Positions 15,638 to 24,171 of a stretch of 64,000 nt of DNA are shown here, one piece after another. The notes under the pieces were generated by a model, which searched no databases, was not told the DNA's origin, and saw only the letters and a program-made list of their open reading frames with translations. This DNA comes from Natronococcus sp. A-GB1 (GTDB taxonomy: Archaea; Halobacteriota; Halobacteria; Halobacteriales; Natrialbaceae): the NCBI RefSeq assembly GCF_029688845.1, contig NZ_JARUKW010000007.1, positions 124,001 to 188,000 on the forward strand. The letters run 5' to 3'. Made by a program: the position numbers and the translations under genes. How positions within the stretch are numbered: the first letter of the stretch is position 1; each line of letters opens with the position of its first letter.

Positions 15638-16309
15638 TCAGTAGATGAGTTCGTCGTCGTTCTCGACCATGTAAAGGGTGCGGGCGGCGATGTTGACCGC
15701 GTGGTCGCCGACCCGCTCCAAGTCCCGGATCGTCAGCAGCAGCCGCGAGACGTCCTGCAGGATCCGCTCGACCTCGTCTGGTGAGTCGAGCTCCCGTTCG
15801 ATCAGGTCCCGGACGACGACCCCGCTTGCCCGCTCGGCGAACTGATCGACGTTGTCGTCGCGCTCCGCGAGCTCCCGGCAGGCATCGGTGTCCTCCTCGT
15901 CGTACGCGAGCATCGCGTCCTCGATCATCTCGAGGGTCAGCTCGCCCATCGCCTGGACGTCGACGTCCGGAAACCGGTCGTGTTTGGCCTCGTGGGTGTA
16001 CTCGCCGAGGTTGACCGCGAGATCCCCGATCCGCTCCAAGTCGGTGATGATTTTGAACGTCGAGGCGATAAAGCGCAGGTCGCTGGCGACGGGCTGTTGG
16101 AGCGCCAGCAGCTCGATACACTCCTGCTCGAGGTCGAGGTACAGCTCGTTGACCTCGCTGTCGCCCTCCATTACCTGCGTGGCGAGCTCCGTGTCCTTCT
16201 GCTCGAGGGCGGACAGTCCCATTCGGAGCCGCTCCATGACGACCTCGCTCATGTAGAGGACGTCACCGCGGAGCTCCGTGAGTTTCTCCTGATACGACTT
16301 TCTGGCCAT
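15638..16309 (-). CDS. phoU: Phosphate signalling protein PhoU
   Basis: 223 residues. Two PhoU helical-bundle repeats are visible, each with the E/D-x3-D-x2-R-x2-D-type signature: ASTFKIITDLERIGDLAVNL at about 85-104 and LLTIRDLERVGDHAVNIAAR near 188-207. PhoU coordinates metal clusters and restrains the Pst transporter and phosphate signalling when phosphate is plentiful. I chose ATG 16309 (MARKSYQEKL), which matches the family N-terminus; the frame itself opens farther up to 16393. It lies 176 bp downstream of pstB on the same strand, at the end of the pst cluster. Confidence 0.92.
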   Translation of the reverse strand: MARKSYQEKLTELRGDVLYMSEVVMERLRMGLSALEQKDTELATQVMEGDSEVNELYLDLEQECIELLALQQPVASDLRFIASTFKIITDLERIGDLAVNLGEYTHEAKHDRFPDVDVQAMGELTLEMIEDAMLAYDEEDTDACRELAERDDNVDQFAERASGVVVRDLIERELDSPDEVERILQDVSRLLLTIRDLERVGDHAVNIAARTLYMVENDDELIY

Positions 16310-16485
16310 ACCAGACACAGTTCGTTCCGTCTTGATGTAGCTTGCGCCTGTAGCACCACCGACCCGGCCGCAAACCGAAGCGTACGGTATCAAATAGAGT
16401 GATCTCGATGCTGTGGTCTATCGAACGAGCGGCCGTTCTCGGGGATCGGGAGAACGGACTGGACGACCGAACTCGACCGAAGCGA

Positions 16486-17484
16486 TCAACCGAACTTGCC
16501 GGTGATGTAGTCCTCGACCCGGTCGCTTTCGGGGTTTTCGAAGATCTTGTTCGTGTCGTCGAACTCGACGAGGTGGCCTCCGGTGAGGAAGACGGCGGTC
16601 TTATCGGAGATCCGGGCCGCCTGCTGCATGTTGTGGGTGACGATCGCGACGGTGTACTCCTGGGCGAGTTCCTCGACCAAGTCCTCGATCTTCGAGGTCG
16701 CGACGGGATCCAGCGCGGAGGCGGGTTCGTCCATCAGGATAACCTCCGGATCGGTCGCGATCGCGCGGGCGATACAGAGCCGCTGTTGTTGTCCGCCCGA
16801 GAGGTCGAGACCGCTCTCGTCTAGCTTGTCTTCGACCTCGTCGATAAGCGCGGCGCGCTCGAGTGCCTGGTGAACCTTCTCCTCGATATCGTCGTCTTTC
16901 CCCTGGACGCGCAGGCCGTAGGCGACGTTGTCGAAGATCGACTTGGGGAACGGGTTGGGCTTCTGGAAGACCATGCCGATCTTTCGCCGGAGGGCGACGG
17001 GGTCGACGTCGTCGTCGTAGATGTTCTTTCCGTGGAAGTGGAGTTCGCCCTCAACGCGAGCGACGTCGATCAGGTCGTTCATCCGGTTGATCGACCGCAG
17101 GAAGGTGGACTTCCCGCAGCCCGAGGGGCCGATGAGGGCCGTCACCTGCTTCTCGGGAATGTCCATGTTGATCCCCTGAAGGGCCTGCGTGTCTCCGTAG
17201 AAGACGTCGAGATCTCGAGACTCGATGATCGCGTCGTCGACACGAGGCGAGCCGAGCGGTCTGTCGGCGGCCGACATCTCGGCTCCGGAGTCGGCGCCAG
17301 CGTCGGTCGTTCGTTCGGCTGCCGTCGTCTCGGCCGCCTTCGAGCCGCTGTTTGCAGTCATGCCGGTTGTCTCGGCATTGGTGCTGAGCAAGTTACCTAT
17401 TGCGAAACGCCCGCGGTCGGAGCCGACCGATGCGAGCGTCGATCGTAGCCCGGTTCGTCGGTCGCCCGTCTCGTCGCTCATCAC
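16486..17484 (-). CDS. pstB: Phosphate ABC transporter ATP-binding protein PstB
   Basis: 332 residues. The first 85 are a haloarchaeal low-complexity Ala/Thr/Glu extension. Walker A is GPSGCGKST (about 119-127), the Q-loop lies in [12 protein letters not shown], the ABC signature is LSGGQQQRL, Walker B is [13 protein letters not shown], and the C-terminus YITGKFG is the classic PstB ending. It powers high-affinity phosphate import with PstCA. Start 17484 is the first ATG; an internal ATG at 17361 (MTANSGS) is an alternative. It has its own promoter-like element (17507-17542) and is separated from pstA by 201 bp that includes an IS-end relic, so it can be transcribed apart from pstSCA. Confidence 0.93.
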   Translation of the reverse strand: MMSDETGDRRTGLRSTLASVGSDRGRFAIGNLLSTNAETTGMTANSGSKAAETTAAERTTDAGADSGAEMSAADRPLGSPRVDDAIIESRDLDVFYGDTQALQGINMDIPEKQVTALIGPSGCGKSTFLRSINRMNDLIDVARVEGELHFHGKNIYDDDVDPVALRRKIGMVFQKPNPFPKSIFDNVAYGLRVQGKDDDIEEKVHQALERAALIDEVEDKLDESGLDLSGGQQQRLCIARAIATDPEVILMDEPASALDPVATSKIEDLVEELAQEYTVAIVTHNMQQAARISDKTAVFLTGGHLVEFDDTNKIFENPESDRVEDYITGKFG

Positions 17485-17506
17485 GTCGGTGAAGGCGTGG
17501 TATCCC

Positions 17507-17542
17507 TAAATACCATGCTATGTCCTCTATATAGTGCTATAG
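17507..17542 (-). promoter_or_regulatory. Putative phosphate-control promoter element before pstB
   Basis: A 36-bp stretch starting TAAATACCATGCTATGTCC (plus strand) is matched at about 28 of 36 positions by the stretch upstream of pstS (20622-20657). On the coding strand it contains a TATATAG core flanked by CTATAG and ACATAG, so ATAG steps recur 9-10 bp apart. It lies about 45 bp before the pstB ATG. It is probably TATA box plus operator of a Pho regulator. Confidence 0.6.
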
Positions 17543-17639
17543 TTTTTACCGACTCTCTGGCGGCTGGCTCCCTCTGTCGCCCGCTCCGGGGAATATGCGG
17601 CGATCGACCGAACGGAGCGGAGTATAGAGGCAGTGCGTT

Positions 17640-17687
17640 ACAGAGATTCGAGGAGAAAGCCCACGACTTCAGTCGTGGAAGGAAGTC
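17640..17687 (+). mobile_element. IS200/IS605-type right-end relic
   Basis: GATTCGAGGAGAAAGC precedes the hairpin CCACGAC-TTCA-GTCGTGG (17661-17678) and then AAGGAAGTC. This is the signature of the right end of haloarchaeal IS200/IS605 (TnpB-bearing) elements. Only about 48 bp remain, with no transposase. It sits between pstA and pstB without damaging either. Confidence 0.65.
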
Positions 17688-18618
17688 AGGCTCGCCGATC
17701 GTACTTGTTTCGGATGAGGACGGCGGCCGCGTTCATCAACAGGAGAATCGTCAGGAGCACGACGATCCCCGCGGCGGCGATATGCTGGAACGCCGCGTCG
17801 GGCTGGGAGGCCCACTCGAAGATCATCATCGGCATCGCGCTGAACGCACCCGTCGGCGAGGTCAGATCCGGTGGCGTGAACATCGAGACCGCCGCGCCGA
17901 CCATCAGGATCGGGGCCGTCTCACCGATCGCGCGGGACAGCGAGAGGATGATCCCCGTCATGATGCCGGGAACCGCTTCCGGGAGCACGACGTTGCGAAT
18001 CGTCTGCCACTTCGTCGCCCCGGTCCCGTAGGAGGCCTGGCGCATCGAGTCCGGTACCGCACGGAGCGATTCCTGGGAGGAGACGATGACGATCGGCAGG
18101 ATGAGCAGCGTCAGCGTCAACGCACCAGCGATCAGGCTCGCGCCCGTCTGGAGCGCCCGGACGAACATCGCGAGGCCGAGCAGGCCGTAGACGATCGAGG
18201 GGACGCCCGCCAGATTCGTGATGTTGGCCTCGATGAACCGCGTGAGGCGGCTGTCGGGGGCGTACTCCTCGAGATAGATCGCCGCACCCACGCCCAGGAA
18301 GAGCGTGAACACCGCCGTCAGCACGATCAGGTAGATCGAGCCGACGATGGCCGGATACATCCCGGCGGGTCCGGTGTCGAGAGCGCCGTAGTTTTCGGGG
18401 TCGAAGTGCTCGGCGACCTGCGAGGGCGGGTAGGTAAGGAACTCCCAGGTGAGCCACCCCCACGACTCGTAGATCACGTCCGCAAGCAGGGCGATCAGGG
18501 CGACGATGCCGACCATCGCCGCGGAGACGCACAGCCCGAGGAAGACCTTCCCGTAGAGACGTTTGCGCTCGATGGCCGATCCGTCGAACTCGAACTCCCC
18601 GTCGGTATCCGTGCTCAT
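17686..18618 (-). CDS. pstA: Phosphate ABC transporter permease PstA
   Basis: 310 residues from ATG 18618, which overlaps the pstC TGA as ATGA; the frame itself opens at 18651. Six membrane spans are expected; hydrophobic runs include [20 protein letters not shown] near the start and [20 protein letters not shown]. The cytoplasmic EAA loop is [20 protein letters not shown] followed by [18 protein letters not shown], contacting PstB. It forms the channel with PstC. It is the last gene of the pstSCA operon before the IS relic and pstB. Confidence 0.93.
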   Translation of the reverse strand: MSTDTDGEFEFDGSAIERKRLYGKVFLGLCVSAAMVGIVALIALLADVIYESWGWLTWEFLTYPPSQVAEHFDPENYGALDTGPAGMYPAIVGSIYLIVLTAVFTLFLGVGAAIYLEEYAPDSRLTRFIEANITNLAGVPSIVYGLLGLAMFVRALQTGASLIAGALTLTLLILPIVIVSSQESLRAVPDSMRQASYGTGATKWQTIRNVVLPEAVPGIMTGIILSLSRAIGETAPILMVGAAVSMFTPPDLTSPTGAFSAMPMMIFEWASQPDAAFQHIAAAGIVVLLTILLLMNAAAVLIRNKYDRRA

Positions 18619-19625
18619 TGGTACTCCTCCCGGTAGCGCGACCGAACCCACATGCTCAGGACGTTCATCGCGAACGTCATCGCGAACAGCGTCAGCCCGA
18701 CGGCGAACAGGCTCTGGTACTGGATCGAACCGACCGAAACGTCGCTGATCCCGACCTGAACCATGTACGCCGTCATCGTCTGCATCTCCTCTAGAGGATT
18801 CGTGGTGATCTGGGGCAACATCCCCATCGCGAGCGCGACGGCCATCGTCTCGCCGATTGCCCGCGAGAGTCCGAGGACGTAGGCGGCGAGGATCCCCGAT
18901 AGCGACGCGGGGAGGACGACCTGCGTCGACACCTCGAGTTTCGTCGCGCCGAGCCCGTAGGCGGCGTTGCGAAGCGAGTCCGGCACCGCGCTCATCGCGT
19001 CCTCGGAGAGCGAGGAGATCATCGGGATGATCATGATCCCGACGACGATCGCGGCCGACGTCGCGTTGAACGTCCCCGTCTGCGGGAAGAAGAACTGGAT
19101 GATCGGCGTGATAAACGAGAGCGCGAAGAAGCCGTAGACGATCGTCGGGATCCCGGCGAGGATCTCGAGGATCGGCTTGAGCGTGCGGCGCACGCGCTCG
19201 TCGGCGTACTCCGAGAGGTAGATCGCGGTCAGCGTGCCGACGGGGACCGCGATCAGCGCCGAGCCGACGGTGACCACGAGCGTCCCCCAGACCAGCGGGA
19301 GCACGCCGTAGCTCGTCGGCTCGATCAGCGGCGACCAGTCGGTGCCAAACAGGAACTCGGTGACGGTTACCTGCGCGGCGAGCCCCTCGCCGATCGCGTC
19401 GGCGGCGCCGCCGACCGAGCCGGCCGAGACGGCGTCGCCGAGCAGTTCGACCAGCGTCGCCTGCCGGAAGAAGCCGACGGCGCCGTTGATCAACACGAGG
19501 ATGATCGCGATCGTCGTCAGCACGGTGACGAACGCACAGGAGAAGAAGGCGTACCGGGCGACCCGATCGCCGAGCGTGCCGACGTCGTTGCCGTTTCGAG
19601 AGAGGTCCATCCGTTCGGAGCTCAT
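18615..19625 (-). CDS. pstC: Phosphate ABC transporter permease PstC
   Basis: 336 residues with six or more predicted membrane spans ([20 protein letters not shown] near the N-terminus) and a long external loop at about 55-105 ([20 protein letters not shown]). The EAA loop is [20 protein letters not shown], with [20 protein letters not shown]. It pairs with PstA as the phosphate translocation pore. Its start (19625) overlaps the pstS stop and its stop overlaps the pstA start, both as ATGA, so the three are translationally coupled. Confidence 0.94.
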   Translation of the reverse strand: MSSERMDLSRNGNDVGTLGDRVARYAFFSCAFVTVLTTIAIILVLINGAVGFFRQATLVELLGDAVSAGSVGGAADAIGEGLAAQVTVTEFLFGTDWSPLIEPTSYGVLPLVWGTLVVTVGSALIAVPVGTLTAIYLSEYADERVRRTLKPILEILAGIPTIVYGFFALSFITPIIQFFFPQTGTFNATSAAIVVGIMIIPMISSLSEDAMSAVPDSLRNAAYGLGATKLEVSTQVVLPASLSGILAAYVLGLSRAIGETMAVALAMGMLPQITTNPLEEMQTMTAYMVQVGISDVSVGSIQYQSLFAVGLTLFAMTFAMNVLSMWVRSRYREEYQ

Positions 19626-20596
19626 GCGTACCTCTCGATCGCTTCCTCGAGTTCCGCGCGCTGTTCTTCGAGAACGTCGTCGGGGATCCCGTAGAAGCCG
19701 ACGTCGAGGGCCGTCTCCTGGGTGTTATCGAGGTAGAATCGCATGAACTCCCGGAACTCCTCCCGGGCGAGCTCTTGAAGGTTCACGTAGACGTACATCG
19801 GCCGCGACAGCGGCGAGTAGCTGCCGTCCTCGATCGTCTCTTCGGTCGGCTCGATCGGTCCGTCGCCGTCGTCGATGGCGATCAGGTCGACCTCGTCCTC
19901 GTTCTCGTAGTAGAAGCCGGCGCCGCCGAAGCCGACGGCGTGTTCGTTGCCCCGAACGCCTCGGACGATCATGTTCGTGTCGGCGGTGCCGGTGTAGTCC
20001 GAGCGGATGTTCCCGGACTCGCCGTTGACCGCCTCGGTGAAGTAGTCGAACGTGCCGGAGGCGGAGTCCCGGCCGTAGAAGCTGATCTCCTCGTCCGGCC
20101 ACTCCTCGTCGAGATCGCTCCAGGTTTCGATCGCCGAGCCGCTCTCCCAGAGTGCGTTGAGCTCTTCGGTCGTCAACTCTTCACACCAGTCGTTGTCCGG
20201 GTGTTTCATGATCGCGATCCCGTCCATCACGACCTCGAGTTCGAGCCACTCGACGCCGTTGTCGGCACAGAGTTGCTCCTCTTCCTCGTAGATCTCGCGG
20301 CTCGCGTCGCTGAGGTGGATCTCGTCGCGACAGAGGCTCTGAAAGCCGGCGCCCGTTCCGGAGCCGCTGACCGAGACGCGAACCTGGTTGTTCTCCCACT
20401 GAAACCGCCTCGCGACCGCGGCACTGTTCGGCAACAGCGTGTCCGAGCCGTCGACGACGATCTCGCCCTCGAGACCGCTGTCCTGGCCGCGGACGAGACA
20501 CCCCGCCAGGCTCGTCAGCCCCGCCCCGGCGGTACCGAGCAGTACGTGGCGACGCGAGAGCGCACCGCCAGAACCGGATCCCGGATCGTTTCCCAT
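19622..20596 (-). CDS. pstS: Phosphate-binding lipoprotein PstS
   Basis: 324 residues. Twin-arginine lipoprotein signal [20 protein letters not shown] with RR at 15-16 and lipid Cys33. The PBP domain begins [20 protein letters not shown] and includes [20 protein letters not shown] and the phosphate-loop-like [20 protein letters not shown]. It captures extracellular phosphate for PstCA. It is the first gene of the operon, about 25-60 bp downstream of the 36-bp element shared with pstB, and divergent from the AbrB-PhoU regulator. Confidence 0.94.
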   Translation of the reverse strand: MGNDPGSGSGGALSRRHVLLGTAGAGLTSLAGCLVRGQDSGLEGEIVVDGSDTLLPNSAAVARRFQWENNQVRVSVSGSGTGAGFQSLCRDEIHLSDASREIYEEEEQLCADNGVEWLELEVVMDGIAIMKHPDNDWCEELTTEELNALWESGSAIETWSDLDEEWPDEEISFYGRDSASGTFDYFTEAVNGESGNIRSDYTGTADTNMIVRGVRGNEHAVGFGGAGFYYENEDEVDLIAIDDGDGPIEPTEETIEDGSYSPLSRPMYVYVNLQELAREEFREFMRFYLDNTQETALDVGFYGIPDDVLEEQRAELEEAIERYA

Positions 20597-20621
20597 CAGT
20601 GCTCTCCTAGCGGATGGCGTC

Positions 20622-20657
20622 TAAGTACCCTGCTATGTTTTCTATATATTTCTATGT
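20622..20657 (-). promoter_or_regulatory. Putative phosphate-control promoter element before pstS
   Basis: Plus-strand stretch beginning TAAGTACCCTGCTATG, the counterpart of 17507-17542. On the coding strand it reads ACATAG-AAAT-ATATAG-AAA-ACATAG then CAGGGTACTTA, with the TATA box embedded about 49 bp before the pstS ATG. Direct ATAG repeats on one helix face suggest a dimeric or oligomeric regulator site. Confidence 0.62.
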
Positions 20658-20795
20658 TCGACACCAGTTCACAGTATCGGGGAAGCCATCGAGACGAGCC
20701 AGGCGGCACGAACGGCCCCGGTCGACGGTTGGATCCGGCAGCTCGAGGCTCTATAGATCGGTGGCGTTTATACGTTCAGCACCTAACCCCGGGGT

Positions 20796-21791
20796 ATGGA
20801 AACCCGCAAAGTGCAGGTGACTGGCGGCTCTACGTACACGGTTTCATTGCCGAAGAGCTGGGCGACCGAAAACGGCGTCAGCGCCGGTACCACCGTCGAG
20901 TGTTATCCGGAGGACGACTCGCTGCTGCTGACGCCGGCCAGCGACGTCGACCGCCAGGAGGGAACCCTCGACGTCTCCGACCTCGAGGGCGAGCGACTCA
21001 CCCGGGCGGTGATGACGATGTACGTCAGCGGGTTCGACATCATCCGCCTCGAGGCGACCCGGATCACGACCGACCAGCGCCGCGCGATCCGCGATGCGAC
21101 CCAAAGCCTCGTCGGCGTCGAGGTTCTCGAGGAGACGACCGACAGCGTCGTCATCCAGGACTTGCTCGACTCCTCCGAACTCTCGATCGTCAACGCCGTC
21201 TCGCGGATGCGCCTGATCGCGACCTCGATGCTCTCCGACGCGGTCACCGCTCTCGTCGAGAACGACGACGACATCGCACAGGACGTCATCGAGCGCGACG
21301 ACGACGTCGACCGCCTCTGGCTGGTCGTCTCGCGAATCTTCCGGGCGACGCTTCGCTCGCCCCGGGCCGCCGAGGAGCTCGGCGTTCCCCGCGAGGACTG
21401 TTTCGACTTCCACTCGAGCGCCCGCCAGCTCGAGCGCGTCGCCGACCACGCCGCCAAGATTTCGAACCTCGCGCTCAAGCTCGAGGCGATCCCCGAGGAG
21501 GTCGCCGAGGCGCTGATCGCCCTGCGGACGGATGCCGCCGACGTCCTCGAGAAGGCGATGGACGCGCTGTTCGCCGAGGAGACCGAGGAGGCGAACCGGC
21601 TCGGCCACGCGGCCCGCGAGGCCGTCCTCGAAATCGACGAACACACCCGCTACATCGACGACATCCTTCGGGATCTCGAGCCGGTGCAGGCCCAGTCGCT
21701 GGGGCTGATCGTCGACTCGCTGTCCAGAAGCGCCGACTACGGCGGCAACATCGCCGAGACCGCACTGCAGAAGGCGGCGCCGCGCCCCTGA
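20796..21791 (+). CDS. AbrB-PhoU phosphate uptake regulator
   Basis: 331 residues. The N-terminal swapped-hairpin (SpoVT/AbrB) DNA-binding domain is at 1-50: KVQVTGGSTYTVSLPKSWAT, then GTTVECYPEDDSLLL. It is followed by two PhoU-type helical modules (SSARQLERVADHAAKISNLA near 209-228; LGLIVDSLSRSADYGGNIAE near 302-321). The combination of DNA binding and PhoU sensing in one protein, divergent from pstS, suggests it is the transcriptional regulator of the pst genes; this is inference. A TTTATAC box at about 20766 lies 30 bp before the ATG. Its own upstream region holds a CTATAG at about 20750, like the steps in the pst elements. Confidence 0.85.
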   Translation: METRKVQVTGGSTYTVSLPKSWATENGVSAGTTVECYPEDDSLLLTPASDVDRQEGTLDVSDLEGERLTRAVMTMYVSGFDIIRLEATRITTDQRRAIRDATQSLVGVEVLEETTDSVVIQDLLDSSELSIVNAVSRMRLIATSMLSDAVTALVENDDDIAQDVIERDDDVDRLWLVVSRIFRATLRSPRAAEELGVPREDCFDFHSSARQLERVADHAAKISNLALKLEAIPEEVAEALIALRTDAADVLEKAMDALFAEETEEANRLGHAAREAVLEIDEHTRYIDDILRDLEPVQAQSLGLIVDSLSRSADYGGNIAETALQKAAPRP

Positions 21792-21940
21792 GCTCGAGTC
21801 CCGGCTCTCACACTGCGGTCGTCGATACGGACCCGTACTGTCCGAACGTGACGGGTACGGAGGGATCGATACCACAACTAGCAATCACTTTCTTCCGATC
21901 TCGCCTCCGAACGGACGTGGCACCAGGTGCCAGACCGACC

Positions 21941-22165
21941 ATGCACGAACCCACGACCTCCGACGACGAACCGACCCGCGAGCGACCGACCGACGCTGCC
22001 CCCTCGAGACCGACGACGGAACGACTCGCGGCCGTCGTCGTCAGCGAGGAGAACCGGCGGGATCGACTGACCGTCTACCCGGCCGACAGCTCGAACGACG
22101 TGACGCGAACGGCGTGGCTGACCGCGACCGAAGACACGTTCGTCGACCTCGAGGCGTGGCGGTGA
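21941..22165 (+). CDS. Small haloarchaeal protein (DUF7511-like)
   Basis: 74 residues. A charged Thr/Pro/Arg-rich N-terminus is followed by the conserved-looking core LAAVVVSEENRRDRLTVYPA and TAWLTATEDTFVDLEAW. Haloarchaea have many small proteins of this kind (DUF7511-like from memory, not searched). ATG 21941 was chosen because the frame above it is antisense of pst genes. The function is unknown. It lies between the phosphate regulator and rps8e with no operon partner. Confidence 0.62.
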   Translation: MHEPTTSDDEPTRERPTDAAPSRPTTERLAAVVVSEENRRDRLTVYPADSSNDVTRTAWLTATEDTFVDLEAWR

Positions 22166-22229
22166 ACGGTTTCGCCTCGCAACGCCGTCGCTACACGGAG
22201 CGAGTACCCGAGAGAACGGTTTTCGCGAT

Positions 22230-22601
22230 CTACTCGAGGAGAACGGCGTTGACCTGACCGGTCTGGCCGGGTCGGGACGTCACGCGGGCCTGGCCCTCGG
22301 AGGTCTCGACGACGGCGCCCTTCGTGATGATGTTCCGTCGGACGTAGTTCGGGTTGGCGTCGTTCTCGACGACGTCCTCGATCTCCGCGGTGACGGTCTC
22401 GCCGTCCTTGTTGACGCTCGCGACGTTCGTCGCGAGGGCGCGGGTCTTCGTGTTGCTACCGCGAACGTCGACGACGCGAAAGCGGGGCTCGCCGACCTGC
22501 GTCTCGGTCGGGAGTCGACCGAGTTCGTTCTTGCGGCGCTTTCGGACGTTCTTCAGTCGGCCACCGGTTCGCTTTCGCGTAGAGCGTCCCTGGTTTTGCA
22601 T
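22230..22601 (-). CDS. rps8e: 30S ribosomal protein S8e
   Basis: 123 residues, the normal archaeal length. It begins MQNQGRSTRKRTGGRLKNVR, with the S8e signature RKNELGRLPTETQVGE and the core RFRVVDVRGSNTKTRALAT, and ends TSRPGQTGQVNAVLLE. A small-subunit ribosomal protein of archaea and eukaryotes. It is a single gene, in convergent orientation with the small protein at 21941. Confidence 0.97.
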   Translation of the reverse strand: MQNQGRSTRKRTGGRLKNVRKRRKNELGRLPTETQVGEPRFRVVDVRGSNTKTRALATNVASVNKDGETVTAEIEDVVENDANPNYVRRNIITKGAVVETSEGQARVTSRPGQTGQVNAVLLE

Positions 22602-22673
22602 ACCCGGACAACGGCCCGGCGGATACTTGAATCCACGCTTTCGGATCGGCCGGCGATTTCGGCCGGCTGACGC

Positions 22674-24092
22674 TTACTCCTCCGGGACCAGACAGTAGGC
22701 GTGGCCCGGCTCCTCGAGGATCGTCTCCTCGTCGTCGTCCCAGTAGTTCGTGAAGACGCCCCGTTCGGCGTAGTAGATCCGACCGTCGTGGGGAACCGGC
22801 GCGCTCGTGACGTGGCCTCGGTTCTGTACCCGCCAGCGCCGTTCCCCGGTCTCCTTGTCCAACGCGTACAGGTGCGAGTCGTAGGAGCCGACGAGGATCG
22901 TCCCGGCGGTAGCGGTCACCGCGCCGATGATCGAGCCGTCGATATCGGTCGCCCACAGCTCCTCGCCGGTCTCGCAGTCGATCGCGTAGACGTGGTCGTC
23001 GTTGCTCCCGGTGTAGACGACGTCTTCCTCGGGATCGAGCGCGGGGTTGGCCATCGATCGGTTCTCGAACTCGAAGGTCCACTCCTCGGTTCCGTCCTCG
23101 AGATCGATGCAGTGGAAGCGCTCGTCCCAGGAGCCGACGTAGCCGTAGCCGTCGTGGGCCGCGATCGTCCCCTTGATCTCCGCGCCCAGGTTGAACTCGC
23201 CGTCGGCCCTCTCCTCGCCATCGGGACCGTCCTCGCCGCCGGTCTGGTACTCCCAGGCGAACTCGAGGTCGGGGAACTCCCAGCAGTAGACGACGCCGTC
23301 GTTCGAGCCCGCACAGATCCGGCCCGTCTCGAGATCGATCGTCGGCGAGGGGTGGGGCTGGCCCCAGATGCGGTCGTCGTGCCAGGTGGGCTCGCCCGTC
23401 GCCGCGTCGAACGTCCACAGCGCCCCCGAGGAGGGGCTCCCGTACTCGGCGATCACGTATAGCGTCCCGTCGTAGTAGGCAGGACTCGAGCCGATCGCCA
23501 GCGTCCCCTCGAGTTCATGCGACCGGGTACGCCAGACGATCTCGCCGGTCTCGACGTCGATCGCGTACAGGTCGCCGTCGTAGCCGCCGATGTAGGCGGT
23601 GTCGTCGACGATCGCCGGCGAGCCGTGAAAGCCCAGATCGGTCGCGCCCGTCTCGGTCAGCCAGCGGGGTTCGCCGGAGGGCTGAACGCCGTGGACGAAC
23701 CCGGTGTCGCCGGCGATCACGATCGTCTCGCCGTCGGGCGTCGGCAGCGGGCTCGACTTCGCCGCGGTGTGGCCGACGTTGTTGATCGGAAACGACCAGT
23801 TGACGCTGACCGAGTCGGGGACGGTCTCGTCGGGGAAGTAGCCGAGCCGTCGCAGGCCGCGACGGAACATCCTCACGTCGTCGTCGGGGTGAGTCGCGTA
23901 CGACGAGACGTCGTCGGCGACGTCCGGTTCGTCGCCGGTCGCGCCGGGCTCGTCGTCGTCGGTCGGCTCCCACAGGGCACAGCCCGCGAGCCCTGCGGTC
24001 GCGGCGACGCCCGCGGTCTGGAGGAATCGCCTGCGGTGACGCGAGCCGTTCGATTCGGAGCCGGCGACCGGAGACTGGGATCGGTGTGGCAT
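22674..24092 (-). CDS. PQQ-type beta-propeller Tat lipoprotein
   Basis: 472 residues from ATG 24092. The Tat lipoprotein signal is RHRRRFLQTAGVAATAGLAG, then Cys38. Repeated PQQ/quinoprotein blades follow, each with a W-like strand plus AxDxxTGE: LYAIDVETGEIVWRTRSHEL, WTFDAATGEPTWHDDRIWG, VYAIDCETGEELWATDIDG and LYALDKETGERRWRVQNRG. The fold resembles BamB-like scaffold propellers rather than a proven PQQ dehydrogenase; no catalytic Asp/Ca site can be argued. It is probably a surface scaffold or binding protein. It stands alone. Confidence 0.85.
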   Translation of the reverse strand: MPHRSQSPVAGSESNGSRHRRRFLQTAGVAATAGLAGCALWEPTDDDEPGATGDEPDVADDVSSYATHPDDDVRMFRRGLRRLGYFPDETVPDSVSVNWSFPINNVGHTAAKSSPLPTPDGETIVIAGDTGFVHGVQPSGEPRWLTETGATDLGFHGSPAIVDDTAYIGGYDGDLYAIDVETGEIVWRTRSHELEGTLAIGSSPAYYDGTLYVIAEYGSPSSGALWTFDAATGEPTWHDDRIWGQPHPSPTIDLETGRICAGSNDGVVYCWEFPDLEFAWEYQTGGEDGPDGEERADGEFNLGAEIKGTIAAHDGYGYVGSWDERFHCIDLEDGTEEWTFEFENRSMANPALDPEEDVVYTGSNDDHVYAIDCETGEELWATDIDGSIIGAVTATAGTILVGSYDSHLYALDKETGERRWRVQNRGHVTSAPVPHDGRIYYAERGVFTNYWDDDEETILEEPGHAYCLVPEE

Positions 24093-24171
24093 GGCGGGAG
24101 GTTCTGTGAAAATTCGAGGGATCGATCCCACAAAAGAATCTCGGTGTCCGGTTCCGACTTCGTGAACTCGA

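Noticed and set aside
19775-22165. 796-codon plus-strand ORF
   Set aside because: Antisense of pstS for its first part and out of frame with the AbrB-PhoU gene after that; composition is the GC-shadow type. Only its last 74 codons (21941-22165) look real.
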